Origin: Macrolepiota albuminosa | Lineage: Eukaryota > Basidiomycota > Agaricomycetes > Agaricales > Agaricaceae | Direction: 5' to 3' | DNA length: 64,000 bases | NCBI GenBank assembly: GCA_027475525.1 | Contig: JAMWFC010000087.1 | Span: 124,001-188,000, forward strand | In this document: one piece after another, positions 22,192 through 34,138 of the stretch | How positions within the stretch are numbered: the stretch's first letter is position 1 | Layout of the letters: every line of letters starts with the position of its first letter | Translations under genes and position numbers: made by a program | The notes under the pieces: generated by a model | What the model saw: the letters and a program-made list of their open reading frames with translations, nothing else | What the model was told of the DNA's origin: nothing | Database searches by the model: none

Positions 22192-22958
22192 TATCACAAC
22201 TCCCTCCCCCCCGGGATACCCCTGGAACCCCACCCAAAACCCCCTCTCCAACCTCACAAGGTGCCTCCCACCATCACATGCATCAAAGACTGCCATCACT
22301 CAGCATTCCAAGCAGCCCTGCATCATGGACCCCAGGATTAGCTGCCAGCAAGGCCATCAAACCATCCATGATCAATGATCAGATCATGCTATTCACTTCC
22401 AGCCATCATGCATCACACATCACGACCACTCCATGCCAATTGATTGCGTGCCCTGCACATGCGATCCCAGTATACAGTCCTCCTCCTGCTACTCAATGGC
22501 TCCCAGAACTTGTCCCAGACACACCAGAACCCCAGGAACCAGGAACTGGCCCTATAGTACTTATAGAGCAGCCCCTGTTGTATTTTGCTAGTCTTGATAT
22601 TAACTTTGATTGTTTGTGTGCCCTTTGATTGACTGGTATGCACTGACTGGCATGCTTCAACTAGCACACTTGAATAACCACATGCTCTGTGTTTGGTATG
22701 CACTTTGCAACTTAAAATTTACTAACCTGGTCTTGTCTTAGAACTCCCGGTTCTTGACTCGACCCCTGCAGAACTTACAACTCGTCACTCCCTCCAAACT
22801 CCCAGATCAAGTTCTTTTCTCCAGGAGATCCCCTTGTTCACATCTTGAACCCCAGAGTCTAGCCCCAGAGTTCCAGACACCTGAGTGCATGCAGGTCAAG
22901 TCTGCATCGTAAGGGCAATTGCTTTCCCGGAAAGCCCCCAAATCAGTAGAACCTGACA
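22192..22958 (+). mobile_element. Decayed LTR-2 copy
   Basis: Starts TATCACAACTCCC (TGTCACGACCCC in other copies) and ends GTAGAACCTGACA. It follows the LTR-2 sequence over its length, but most CG sites have become TG or CA. No target duplication is visible. Confidence 0.7.
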
Positions 22959-23115
22959 AAACTCTGGTCTCCTGCATATATTCTGAGGAACCACTGGAAC
23001 TCTACCAGCTGCTCTAGAGTGCACTCCTTGCTTCTCAGAGCTACCATAGACATCAAGTCCACTTAGTAAGAGCCTGCTCATAGTTGGAAGCCCCCATTAT
23101 CAGCAGAACCTGACA
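22959..23115 (+). mobile_element. 3' fragment of an LTR-2-like repeat
   Basis: Ends AGCAGAACCTGACA and resembles the last ~150 bp of the LTR at 29667-30532 (CTTAGTAAGAGCC against CCTAGTAAGGACC). It abuts the end of the previous LTR, suggesting nested insertion. Confidence 0.5.
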
Positions 23116-23117
23116 CA

Positions 23118-23720
23118 TTGCATATATTAGAAGAGCCACACTCTCCCACTCAAATTTCCTCAGTGGGCGATGCTGAGCTCAAGAAAGCCACTGCTACTCT
23201 TACGGCTGCGGCGTCATCTGAAACCTCCCCGACTTCTGGTATCGACGACATGGAAGATCGTTGCTTTGTGTGTAAGTGGAGCCCGCTGGAGAGCATCAAC
23301 CTGTCTTGCACGACCTGCCTACAGTACGTCTTGCTTGCCTCTGCGGGTGCACACTACGTTCTGCCATGGTGCCTCGTGGGGTGCGAGGAGTACATCTCGT
23401 ACGCGACCGTGCGTGATGGGACTATTCAGCACCCCCCCTCCTCGAAGGATGGCGTAATGACGGTGGCAGGCAGGAGAACGGTGTTAGACCAAATAGGACT
23501 GGTGTGTGAATGGCTATCAGGTGCAGTGCGTGTGTGTGGTGGTTCGAGGACGAAACATAACGAGCTCGGGAAGAGCGCCGCGTACGCCGTGCAAAGGTGC
23601 ATGCTCATCTTGCCCAAGTTTAGATTCTGCACGTCGAGGGCTGCTGGCTGGGTTGCTCGCTTGCCATTCGGATATGCATGTCTGGCAAGAGGAGGTTGGT
23701 CAGCGGCATTGAGGACGTGA
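23118..23720 (+). CDS. Open frame of unknown function upstream of the NLR gene
   Basis: A 200-codon plus-strand frame in CpG-richer DNA. An early stretch has two Cys pairs (CFVCKW, SCTTC), which could be a treble-clef fragment. A GTAAGT at 23271 and TACAG at 23325 could mark an intron through the Cys region, which would change this reading. I cannot assign a family, and it may be a shadow or gene remnant. Confidence 0.25.
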   Translation: MHILEEPHSPTQISSVGDAELKKATATLTAAASSETSPTSGIDDMEDRCFVCKWSPLESINLSCTTCLQYVLLASAGAHYVLPWCLVGCEEYISYATVRDGTIQHPPSSKDGVMTVAGRRTVLDQIGLVCEWLSGAVRVCGGSRTKHNELGKSAAYAVQRCMLILPKFRFCTSRAAGWVARLPFGYACLARGGWSAALRT

Positions 23721-23855
23721 GCGGCAGCTCATGGTGTCACTAGGAGTGAGTGCAACGGATGCCAGCTGAGGGTTTGTTGTTTTTGGAGGTTGTGGTCGAG
23801 GTTGACGTGCAGACGTAGAGGGCACAGGCGGTATTATTGTCGCAGACAGCCGTCA

Positions 23856-24158
23856 ATGGCACTCAACGAGAGCACTCAACAAGTTGCCATTCGAGCTAAC
23901 GTCAGAGTGGATGTTAAGGCCCACGAAGACAAAGAATTTAGTGACCCCCTCGATAGCCTCGACGGAGTATTTTTTGATGACGTTGATGTCGAACGGAATG
24001 CTCTAGGTGCCGGGGCAAATGAAGTAGACATCGTTGACCTTCTCTGGACTTCTCCTGCTGAGGCTGTCGAGATCAAACACCATAGGTTGGATGATTGCGT
24101 TAGGTATGTGCTAACGACGACGGCTTTATTGTTGATATACTGTTTTCGTAGGGCATAA
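23856..24158 (+). CDS. Small acidic hypothetical protein (84 aa), two exons
   Basis: ATG at 23856. Exon 1 ends at 24103 before GTATGTGCTAAC, and the 48-nt intron ends TTTTCGTAG (24151). Exon 2 adds only two codons before TAA (24156-24158). The protein is rich in Asp and Glu (FSDPLDSLDGVFFDDVDVE) with one hydrophobic stretch (VDIVDLLWTSPAEAVEI). It lies on the same strand about 180 bp upstream of the NLR start. No known domain was recognised. The intron signals and uninterrupted frame are the reasons to list it. Confidence 0.4.
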   Translation: MALNESTQQVAIRANVRVDVKAHEDKEFSDPLDSLDGVFFDDVDVERNALGAGANEVDIVDLLWTSPAEAVEIKHHRLDDCVRYVLTTTALLLIYCFRRA

Positions 24159-24198
24159 GTTTTGTCCGCATTTCAAGAGGATGATTGGCTTATTATTT

Positions 24199-24207
24199 GT
24201 ATATATA
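24199..24207 (+). promoter_or_regulatory. Possible TATA box for the NLR gene
   Basis: GTATATATA lies about 130 bp upstream of ATG 24336, followed by CTACCAATTAC motifs (CCAAT-like). Position and sequence are suggestive only. Confidence 0.3.
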
Positions 24208-24335
24208 GGGCTACCAATTACTGTCTACCAATTACAAATCGTTGCTGTTTAAGGCCCGAGCGTGAGAACAGCTTTCTGTCATAAATCAATCGAAGAGTGA
24301 GAAAGCTTTCCTTCCCTTCAATAATTGACGCTCCC

Positions 24336-27300
24336 ATGCAGAATATCAACACAAACCAAATGCAACGCGGATTGAGGATGTTATCTTTGGGTACGCTCTT
24401 TTGACCATGGATCGCGATTACTAACGTCATCGGAATAATAATCCAGATGACGGTGGTGTACGTGGATTGTCTGAGCTTATTATTCTCCAAGAAATCATGT
24501 TTCGTCTTATGCGCCTGGAGAACGTTCGCTCTCCGCCTAAGCCTTGCGATTATTTCGATATAATCGGTGGGGCTGGAACAGGAGGGTATGTGACAAGGTT
24601 CTCTACAAAATCGAATGTTTAATAATGGTATATCAGAGTAATCGCGTTGATGCTTGGTCGACTCCGTATGCCTATTGACATGGCCATTGAGAAGTATGTC
24701 TTGTTCAGCCGGGAGGTTTACTCCGATGTCAAGAAATGGAGCCGTCGGGGCGAGAAGTTCAAAGCAACTGCCTTTGAGTCTGGTATGAAAGGCATCATAC
24801 AATCTGCCGGATTTTCAGAGGATGTCATGATGAAAGAGGATGATCCTGTCTGCAGAAGGTATTCTGGTCTTTTCCATCTCTGCTTCTCAGCTGACACTGT
24901 ACTATATATAAAGTTTTGTGGTGGCTCTTCCTTCTGCCAATATGACACCTCGTATCTTTAGAACATATGAGGTACCAGCCAATCCAGGTTATGACTGTAG
25001 TGTGGTGCAAGCTGCCCGTGCTACCACCGCCACTCCTGATTTCTTCAAATATGTTTCTGTTGCTTCTGGTGGAGTCTCTGAGACCTTTGTAGGTGCATGC
25101 TTAGGCTATAGCAACCCAACCAACCTTGTTCTGAAAGAGGCTGCAATGGTTTTTGGTCTTTTTCAATCAGTAGCATGTTTGGTCAGCATAGGAGCAGGGC
25201 ATCCTGGCCATGTTTTCTGGAAGCCTACTAAAGTTATTGGCACAAAAATGATGGAACTTCTCCATCAAATAGCTACTAATTGTGAAGAATCAGCTGAGAA
25301 TTTTGAAGAGAATTATATGCAGATTCCTGGGTTGTTTTACAGACTCAATGTTGATCAAGGGCTTCAAAAGATGGCTTTGGATGATTGGAATAGGCAGGGA
25401 GAAATTCAAACACATTCTCTGTCCTATCTACAAAGGGCCAAAGTTACACAGGAAATAACTAGTCTTACAAATACTTTACACAGCTGCTTTCAAAAGGCTA
25501 CTCTTGGAGTTATGAGTAAGATACTTTACTTAGTTGATTGTATTATTTGCTGATAGTTATTAGGAGGTGGAATTATGCTCTTTAGTTTTTCCAACAAACA
25601 AATATCTTCTCATATTCTTGGTCTAGTTCTTTCTGTTATTCCTCCTCCATCTCCACTGTTTACTGGCAGAGCAGATATTTTGTTGCATCTTGAAAAGTGT
25701 TTTGACCCTCATCAATCTTCATTGAAAATGCAAGTGCAGCAGAAGTGTGTACTACATGGCTTGGATGGAGCTGGAAAGACACAAGTTGCACTGCAATTTT
25801 GTCATAAATTTGAAAGCAGGTATGAGACAGTTATATTTTTCACATATCATGGTTTAATTTAATCAACTAGATTTGCCTCTATATATATGATAGATGCTAG
25901 TTCCAAAGCATCAATTGAGCAGTTTTTAACTGTACTTGCTCAGAGTATTAATTTGGCTGAAACAACACCTGCTGCTACTCTTTTATGGCTTTGTCACCAA
26001 AAAAAAGAATGGTTAATGCTTTTTGACAATGCTAATGATTCCGATATTGTTTTGCAAGAATACTTTCCAAAATGCAGTCATGGAAATATTCTTATAACAA
26101 GTAGAAATGAAGCATCAAAAATGTATGCACCTAAAAACTATTATGAAATTGGAGAATTGACAGCTGAAGATTCCTTGGTTGTTTTTTATAAAGCTAGTCA
26201 AAGGCAAAAAACTGAACAAGTAGCTATAACTAAGCTTGTTGAAGAACTAGGCTATTTTGCATTAGCTATTATTCAGGCAGGAAGCTATCTTTTTCTTAAT
26301 CAGCATGTTGAAGTAAAGCAGTACCTTAAAAGGTTTAAAGAAACTAAGATGAAATATTTATCAACTATAACAAAGCAGACAATCAATGGCTACCAACTCT
26401 CTGTTTTTGCCACATGGAATCTAAGCTATCAGAAGCTAAATAAACAAGCAAAAGCACTTTTTATGTTATATAGTGTATTGCACAATTCTAAAATACCTGT
26501 TTCAATTCTTGAAAAAGCTTGGAGAAAGCTTTCTGATACTCATGAAGTGGATATTCAAGAATTACAGAGCTTGCTTGAAATATTTGTTACAGATAATAAA
26601 AATTGGAGTAATGAGTTACTTGAAGGAGCAATTGAGATACTCAGGTCATATTCATTGGTAGAAATAAGGGGTAAAGGAGATATAATGTTAGAGATTCACC
26701 CACTTGCTCATAGTTGGGCTTTTCACTCATTATCAAGAGAAAAGCAAGAAAAAGCTAAAAAATGTGCACAACAGCTGTTTTATTGTTTAGGAGATAAAAA
26801 AGTGTCATATAATGATGCAGCTCAATGGGTATTGCATATACAGAAATTGATGAATTTTCTGGATTATAAATGTAATAACTATAAGTTTGCAGAAAGATTT
26901 GTCAATATTTTTTGGACTGCACACTTTTGGAATGAAGCAGAGCTTCTTCAGTTGCAAGTGCTTGAAGAGCATAAAAAAGTACTGGAAAATAGCCATTCAA
27001 ATATTCTTCAAGCTATGTCTAATCTTGCTGCAATATTTTGGATAGGTGGAAAACTTGAGGAGGCTGAAAAACTTGGGAAAGAAGTGTTGAAAATCAGAAA
27101 AAAAGCATTTGGGGGCAGTAATCCAGATACTATTCAAGCCATGTCTGATCTTGCTGCAACATTAAGAAAAAGTAAAAAACTAGAGGAGGCTGAAAAACTT
27201 AATCAAGAAGTGTTGAAAGTTAGAAATGAAGCATTTGGAAGAAGTCATCCAGACACTATTCAAGCCATGTCTGATCTTGCTGCAACATTTTGGAAAAGTG

Positions 27301-28370
27301 GAAAACTGGAAGAGGCTGAGAATTTTAATCAAGAAGTGTTTAAAGTCAGAAAGAAAACATTTGGAAGCAGTCATCCAGACACTATTCAAACTATGTCTGA
27401 TCTTGCTGCAATATTTTGGAAAGGTGGAAAACTGGAAAAGGCTGAAAAACTTGAACAGAAAGTGTTGAAAGTCAGAAAAGAAGCATTTGGAAGCAGTCAT
27501 CCAGATACTATTCAAGCTATGTCTGATTTTGCTGCAATACTTAAAGAAACTGGAAAACTGGAAAAAGCTGAAAAACTTGAACAAAAAGTGTTGAAAATTA
27601 GGAAAGAAGCATTTGGAAACAGTCATCCAGACACTATTCAAGCCATATCTGATCTTGCTGCAATACTAAGAAAAAGTGGAAAACTGGATGAGGCTGAAAA
27701 ACTTGAACAAGAAGTGTTGAAAGTCAAAGATGAAGCATTTGAAAGCAGTCATGCAGACACTATTCAAGCCATGTCAACTTCTGCTGGAACACTTTGGCAA
27801 GATGAAAACCTGGAGGAGGCTAAAAAACATGGACAAAAAGTGTTGAAAGTTGAAGATAAAGCATTTGAAAGCAGTCATGCAGACACTATTCAAGCCATGT
27901 CAACTTCTGCTAAAACAATTTGGCAAGGTGGAAATCTAGAGGAGGCTGAAAAACATGAACAAGAAGTGTTGAAAGTTGGAGGTGAAGCATTTGAAAGTAG
28001 TCATGCAGACAATATTCAAGCCATGTCAACTTCTGCTGGAACACTTTGGCAAGATGAAAACCTGGAGGAGGCTGAAAAACATAAACAAAAAGTGTTGAAA
28101 GTTGAAAATAAAGCATTTGAAAGCAGTCATGCAGACACTATTCAAGCCATGTCAACTTCTGCTAGAACAATTTGGCAAGGTGGAAATCTAGAGGAGGCTG
28201 AAAAACATGAACAAGAAGTGTTGAAAGTTGGAGGTGAAGCATTTGAAAGTAGTCATGCAGACAATATTCAAGCCATGTCAACTTCTGCTAGAACAATTTG
28301 GCAAGATGAAAAACTGGAAAGGCCAAAAAACTTGACAAAAAGTGTTGAAAGTAAGGAAAGAAGCATTTAA
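24336..28370 (+). CDS. NLR-like STAND protein: patatin-like, NB-ARC, TPR repeats (1257 aa, six exons)
   Basis: Exons at 24336-24390, 24447-24585, 24637-24858, 24914-25515, 25564-25819 and 25871-28370. All five introns are GT..AG, 48-56 nt, and the phases agree. Intron 1 has a perfect TACTAAC. Residues ~1-340 are patatin-like: DDGGVRGLSELIILQEI, then CDYFDIIGGAGTGG where GXSXG is expected, and FVGACLGYSNP where the catalytic DG(G/A) is expected, so both catalytic residues seem lost. NB-ARC: Walker A GLDGAGKT (~405-412), Walker B LMLFD (~473-477), sensor-like NILITSRN, GLPL-like ELGYFALAI. Residues ~780-1250 are eleven 42-residue kinesin-light-chain-type TPRs (NPDTIQAMSDLAA..GKLEEAEKL..). The last half-repeat is frameshifted relative to its siblings, giving the present C-terminus. 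Fungal proteins of this build are thought to act as intracellular sensors that oligomerise on ligand binding. No 77-bp duplication disturbs the gene. Confidence 0.92.
27783..28330 (+). repeat. Higher-order 252-bp repeat in the TPR array
   Basis: Within the 126-bp TPR units, the last five alternate between two types (ending GGAACACTTTGGCAAGATG or ACAATTTGGCAAGGTGG). Pairs of units recur almost unchanged at 252 bp, for example 27783 and 28035. This indicates recent duplication or gene conversion. Confidence 0.8.
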
Positions 28371-28402
28371 AAGCAGAGATTGAAATCTGGTTCAATTTAT
28401 TT

Positions 28403-31400
28403 CTAGCCATGTATATAAAATAGTCCATTACTATGAAGAAATTTTTTTCCTTTATTTTTTAATTTTTTTTTAATTTCCCAGACTTGTTGAAGCAATGTTC
28501 TATGTTGGTCTCTGCTAGTATGTTTACAACTTGTATATATGACATCTGTTGTAAGTAATTCTACTACAACTGTATTTATCATGTGCACCAGAAATGGACT
28601 TAAATTCTTATTAAGTGGGCTTTTATGGCTAGTCTGTAATAAATTAGGTGAGTAAGTAAGACAGAAAGTAGACATGCAGTTTAATGTATAGTGCATCCAG
28701 GTTACAGCCATGGTCTGTGCTATCATTGTCTGAGTGGTCTCAGGTCTAAGTTCTTTGAGTAGATTATTCAGCAGAACTTCTCTAACCTCAGCAAACTGTT
28801 CAGAAAATTTGACACACCACTGGCATGCTATCTCATATACCAGTAGAAGATGCTGAATGCACTTCATGTTTGTTGTCTTAACTGCCTGTGTAATGGAAAA
28901 GTCTGTGTAAACCTGGCCTTCATCTTAGGTCAAGTTTGTTACATTATTATAAGCAAAGCAGCCATGCCATGTACATGGATGGATAGCAGATAGTAGACAG
29001 AGATGATGGATAGTAAATCAATGAGAGGATGTTAAACAGGAAGAGGTAATGTCACTTACTGTTGGCTATTCCTTTGCATGCTTGAGATAGTCTGTGAGCT
29101 CATCCCTCTTAGCCATTATTCCACCACCTTTTGAATATCATATATTACAAGCAAGATTAGAATGTTAGACATGATCTGCCTTGAAGTTGCTATCCATTAT
29201 TAAAGAACAATTGAATTTCCACTAGACAGGATTTTCTTTCCAGTTGGATGGAAGGTTCACTCCAGGTTGGAAACAAGTTGAACAGAAAATATTGCAAGCT
29301 CACTATGATCTGGCAACATGGGGTGTCTCAATTTATTATGTTCAAAGCTTGCTCACTTCAACTGTTTCAGCCACCACCATGAATGAGAAATTTGTCATAG
29401 TTCACAGTAAAGGTTATTCACTTCACCAGAAAATACAATTGGGGAAGTTATTCTTGCAATTTTCTGTTTGTACTGATAGACAGATGCTTTGCACTCTAGA
29501 TTTGTCAAATGGAAGTTATTCAGCACAACTATTGTAAAATATGTTTGTATCCAATCAAATATATACTGGAGACCAGCTGCAAGCAGATGATTTTCTCCAC
29601 CAATACATCTGTCTCAGAATACTCACATAAAATAATAGTGATGTAGTATACTCTACTTGTATGAACTGTCACGAGCCACGCCTGCGCCACCCCGACCCCC
29701 CTACCCCCCAGTAAGTCCTGCCTGGAACCCCTCCCTTGAGACCCAACCCCCAGCACGCCCCCGGAACACATCGGGACAAGGCCGACTAGATCCGATGCCA
29801 CCCCGACCAGGGCCGACCCGGCCCAACCCGATGCCCAACCCCCGGATAAGGCCCGAAGCCCCGCCAACGCGCCACGTGCCCCGGACGCCGCCCCAAGCCT
29901 CGATCGATCATGCCGGAGGCCGCCCCCCACTTGACGCCGCCCTCCCGGCGCCACTCCCGAACCCGGGCAATACACCGCAACCCATCTACGCCCCCCGGGA
30001 CTACACGACCGCAGAGGACTGACACCCGGACAATACGCCGCATGGGACGCACACATGGAAGGGGGTACGGACCTTACCCAGGGGGCCGGAGCTCAGCCGG
30101 CACCTGGTACTTAACCCGCAGCTCGTAGTACGTTACGGTAGTCTTGATATTGCTATAAACTCGTCTCTATACTCTCCTGTCTATTTCATACTGGTCTCAA
30201 TCTATCTGTCTTACTCTCTCAAGTCTCCCGGCCCTTTAAAAGTCTCACTTCAATTCTAACTTAGTCTCCCGGTCCCCGTCTCAGTCTCCCGGTCTCAGTC
30301 TCTCCCTCCGATCACCCCTCTGCCCCAACAAGGCTCCGCCCACCCCCGCCTCGTATTCCGGACTTAGCCCGGGATCCTGCTCTACCTTCTCCTACGAACT
30401 CCGGCGCTCCGTAGCCACCCCGCGCCCTACCCAAAACTCCGGAACTCACCCGGAGACTCTCCGTAGACTTCGAGTCCGCCTAGTAAGGACCCGCTTGCCC
30501 CCGGAGGCCCCCATCGTCAGCGGAACCTGACATGAACAATCTATTGTATTGGATTTTTAAAAAAAAATTATAGCACATTATCCTTTAGTTTGTGTTGCTC
30601 TTCTTCCTCTTGCATGATTTGATTAAAGCAGGCAACCTGAATCATGGACAAATCTACTGATGGACATCTCAAAATACTATCTGCTAAAAGAAGTTCAACA
30701 TCTATTTCATTTGGAGAGGATCCACCAGAGCTTTATAGAAACTTATGCTTCTGAATGTCCTTTGTCTACTTGTAGTCCTTGAGAGCCTTGACCTTGACCT
30801 TCTCTCAATGACAATTTGCATGCAATAAATTGTGTTGGATATAAAAATATCCTCCAGCATTCAACATGGTCATTGGTTGGAAATACTTACCATTCTACAC
30901 ATTAAGTTAGTGAAGTGGGTTGGAGTGATGCATGCAGCAGAAACATTCATGATGGAATATTGTTGATGGAAGGCAATCATAGCATTGCTATTGTGCAAGG
31001 TGATAGTCTGAACAAGCAAGGCAATCAGTGATCTTATCTGTCATTAAAATAGTCTGCCTATGTCTATGTATAAACTTGAATAATTTGCTTTCAATGATAG
31101 CATAAATACCAATCACTTTTACATGTCTTAATAAATACCAGGATTGTATCATCTACATCATCTACCATTGAATTGTTGTCAAAGTCTCCAGAGTTATCAT
31201 TATCTGAAAAATGCCACAGATGATGCACCAGTTACAATAGAAATGGAACCCAGTAGTAGCTGTTCTGTGATGAGGACTGGCAACTCTCATGTGTTCTGAG
31301 TTAATCTTGTCCTTTGTCTCATGACTGTTGTTTTTAGTCACATGTGTTTCTTGAGAGGGTTCAGATTCATAATTAAATATCTATGCCTCGAACCTACACA

Positions 31401-31450
31401 TTGTACTAGAGACCTCAAGGGATTGCTCCTTAATATTAGTAATATACCTC
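28403..31450 (-). pseudogene. Decayed KDZ-type transposase unit
   Basis: The minus strand near 28770-28870 reads LLLVYEIACQWCVKFSEQ, matching LLLVYDIACQWCVKFSER of the better copy at 35333. The block 29500-29666 plus 30533-30560 corresponds to 36100-36270 base for base, with many C-to-T and G-to-A changes. The catalytic Asp of YDIACQW is Glu here and stops are frequent, so this is a relic. It is interrupted by the solo LTR at 29667-30532. The part between 30560 and 31450 is too decayed to assign firmly. Confidence 0.6.
29667..30532 (+). mobile_element. Solo LTR, LTR-2-related, inserted in the KDZ relic (TSD TGAAC)
   Basis: Begins TGTCACGAGCC, ends CGGAACCTGACA, and is flanked by TGAAC on both sides (29662-29666, 30533-30537). 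It is 866 bp and very GC- and CpG-rich compared with its surroundings, hence recent. The uninterrupted homologous site is at about 36254. Confidence 0.88.
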
Positions 31451-31619
31451 ATTTTGGATAGGTCAAAAAACAGCAGACAAGAGAATTCTTCTAGCAGACA
31501 AGAGCCAGACAAACAAGGTCACACAATAGAATCCATTTGTTATTGACAGAGACTAAACAGAAATGGATTTTTATCATGTGATTCTTTGGTTGAGAACTGC
31601 ATGATTGAAGAAGATTATA

Positions 31620-32420
31620 TTGTCTACAAATCCATGTCTACTCTCCTGCAACTGCCTGAACCAATATTTTTCATGAAGGAAAAAGTAAGTGGAACCAATA
31701 TTTACAGCAGAAGAAAAATCTATCTTTGACCCATATAAGGAAATCTACCACTGCTCAATTGCTCAAGCCAGGACTGCTGTGTTGAAGGATAAAATCCTTA
31801 CAGATATCTTCAACTACTGGGCTACTAAAAAAACAAAGCCAAAGAAAGGAGAAGAGTAGGCAGAGAAAATTACAGTAGATACAAAAACTCATTGCAAAGA
31901 ATTTGACATCATATGCTTGAATAGGAGGTTGTCCAGTATATCAATTGCTGTTGCTCTTATTATCAGTACAAAGATCCCAAGATGCTTCTGAAAACTTTAC
32001 TGTGAGATGTTGTCAGGCAGACAGTAGCAAAGAAGATAAATGAGGAGATTCAGAACCTGTTGTAGAGTAAGAATTATGATGCCTCAGCATTGGAGGCATT
32101 TGCACAATATAATGTGGCTGTGACAAATATTATGCATCAACTCACATTGTAGGAGAAAAGTTGTTTTTTAAGGATGGCTGCAGAGTGGAGTAAGAAAAGA
32201 AATATGCCAGAAATTCAGCACAAGTGTGTGCATTATTTCCTCATTTCTACCTTACTTTCTGCTGCACAACACTCATTTAACACCTATCCAACACATATCT
32301 ATCCCCTATCCATCCTTCATCCATCCTGCATCTATGGTCTATCTGTCTGCTTGATTCTGCTGTCTGATAGTTGTCTTTTCAGGAAGGCCCAAAAACATGG
32401 TTTGAAGTAGGTGTGGGAAA
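31620..32420 (+). pseudogene. Decayed copy of the KDZ partner gene
   Basis: Corresponds to exons 1-3 of the gene at 36626: LQLPEPIF, then KDPKMLLKTLL, AKKINEEIQNLL, AFAQYNVAVTNIMHQLTL and RMAAEWSKKRNMPEIQ, all with close counterparts there, but with several stops. It retains the head-to-head arrangement with the KDZ relic. Confidence 0.65.
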
Positions 32421-32533
32421 GGATTGCTAAGAAGTGCTAAGTATTAGCATCTAGAATGAGAAGATAAAATAACAAGATTGCTTAGCAAATCTAAGCATGA
32501 ATGCCAAGCCATAGTTGCAAGGTGCTAACAGAC

Positions 32534-32538
<5 letters not shown>

Positions 32539-32568
<30 letters not shown>
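32539..32568 (+). repeat. (GA)n microsatellite
   Basis: About 15 uninterrupted AG units. Confidence 0.95.
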
Positions 32569-32570
<2 letters not shown>

Positions 32571-32799
32571 AAAGCAGAGTCCTCTTGCTGACATGGTCAA
32601 CAAAGAGGTAGAGTGACCAAAATGTTGGGATATGATCTCTACTGCCAAATTGATTATATATTACTAACAAAAAGTAGATATTTATAGTAAAGAAGTTAGC
32701 CAATGCTTAGAGGCTAAGCATTGCTAGAGAGCAGTGAACTGGTAAGAATGTAAGTAAATGCTGTGAATTAAACTGTATGGTGAAAAGATCCACAATTAT

Positions 32800-34030
32800 G
32801 CTGTTGGCTATCTGTAATGAAAATACTTCATCATTCTATCCTGTAAGCACTGCCACAGCTAAGAGTATCATTCCTGATTGACTGATGACAAGTGTCTGTG
32901 TCAATGTATAACCATGGGGTGCAAGTGGCAAGAGTGTGGCAAGGTGTCAATAATGGTGCTAAGAATAGATGATGCCATTAAAAAGTGGTCCTGGAGTAAT
33001 TTGAGGCTACAGCTGCAAGTTATTAGTGTAAAAATATGCAGAAATTTGTGCTGGAAGCACTAAGACATGATGCTCCTGATGGTACCAATGGGCTGTTGTG
33101 AGGTGCTGGTATTGGTGCTATCTGCAGCTATCCATAACAGAGGCTCATCATCATTTGTACAGATGTGATACAGTCAAGTAAAACTTGTCCCAGAGGTTCA
33201 GCAGGCACCCTGTTGCAATTTGCATTGCCCTAGCCTTCCCCATAATTGTGCAGTGCATCTGCTCTACTTGTCTGATGTGGACTGAGATGTATGCTGCACC
33301 AAGTTGTTGCTCAGTCCCCCATGACAATAACCACTTGTCCATTTCATAACTTCATAGCTCACTATCATGCCCTGTCCTGTAGACCCTGAGTCATTGTTGA
33401 GCCTCATTTTCTCAGGCCACTTGCTATGCTTTTAGGTGAGTCAGCACTTTCTCTTTATGTCAGAGAAGTATCAACCAGTGCTTGCCTGTAAAGTCATCAA
33501 CCACATTCATTATGTATTTATTTCCACTTCAGGATTACAGCTTGTGGCCCTGCCAAATCTACCCATACAATTTCCAGCTTCCATATCACTGTTCCTGAAC
33601 TTTAGGCACAGCATTGCAAGTCTGCTTGCCCAAGATGCATGATCACATTTTGGATTCTTAGAGGAAGAGACAGAGAGCATACATGGTATGAAGCTAGTCT
33701 TTGCTATATCTGCAATAGTCTGATGGTTGGCCTGGGCAGCAATGCCAGATTTTCAGACTAGCAGTCTGCCAGGCAGCATATGAATGGTGTTTGGTGAGGG
33801 CTAAATTAAGGATGAGAAAATAAAGTCATGATTCTGAATAAGTGGTCCTTGGGCTACAATGGTGCATGTGGATCTCTGAATGACTTTTTACTAACTTGTT
33901 GTCAAAGAGAGTCAAGTCCTGAGCTGGCAAGATGGCTGACTGAAATAAGTCTGACATTTGCATTGAAGATATATAGGGTGTCTTTAAGGACAATATTGGT
34001 GCCTTTGGCAATATGAAAGCAAATATTGCT
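32800..34030 (-). pseudogene. Copia-type integrase relic
   Basis: Minus-strand fragments read IMGKARAMQIATGCLLNLWDKFYL (33180-33280), the usual Copia integrase C-terminal signature, and further upstream YIMNVVDDFTGKHW (about 33480-33540), the DDF/YSRYTW-type core. Frames are broken by stops and indels, and CG sites are scarce. The limits are approximate; nothing outside the integrase core could be placed. Confidence 0.6.
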
Positions 34031-34138
34031 TATTCTGATTGCAGCAACCAAGAAGCCTCCAAATCCTTTCACAATTTAAGGTTTGATTGGTCATAGGGAC
34101 ATGAAATCATCATAGTGTAAAGATATATGGATTGTGGC

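Noticed and set aside
27226..27468. Other-frame and minus-strand ORFs across the TPR region.
   Set aside because: Shadows produced by the 126-bp coding repeat.
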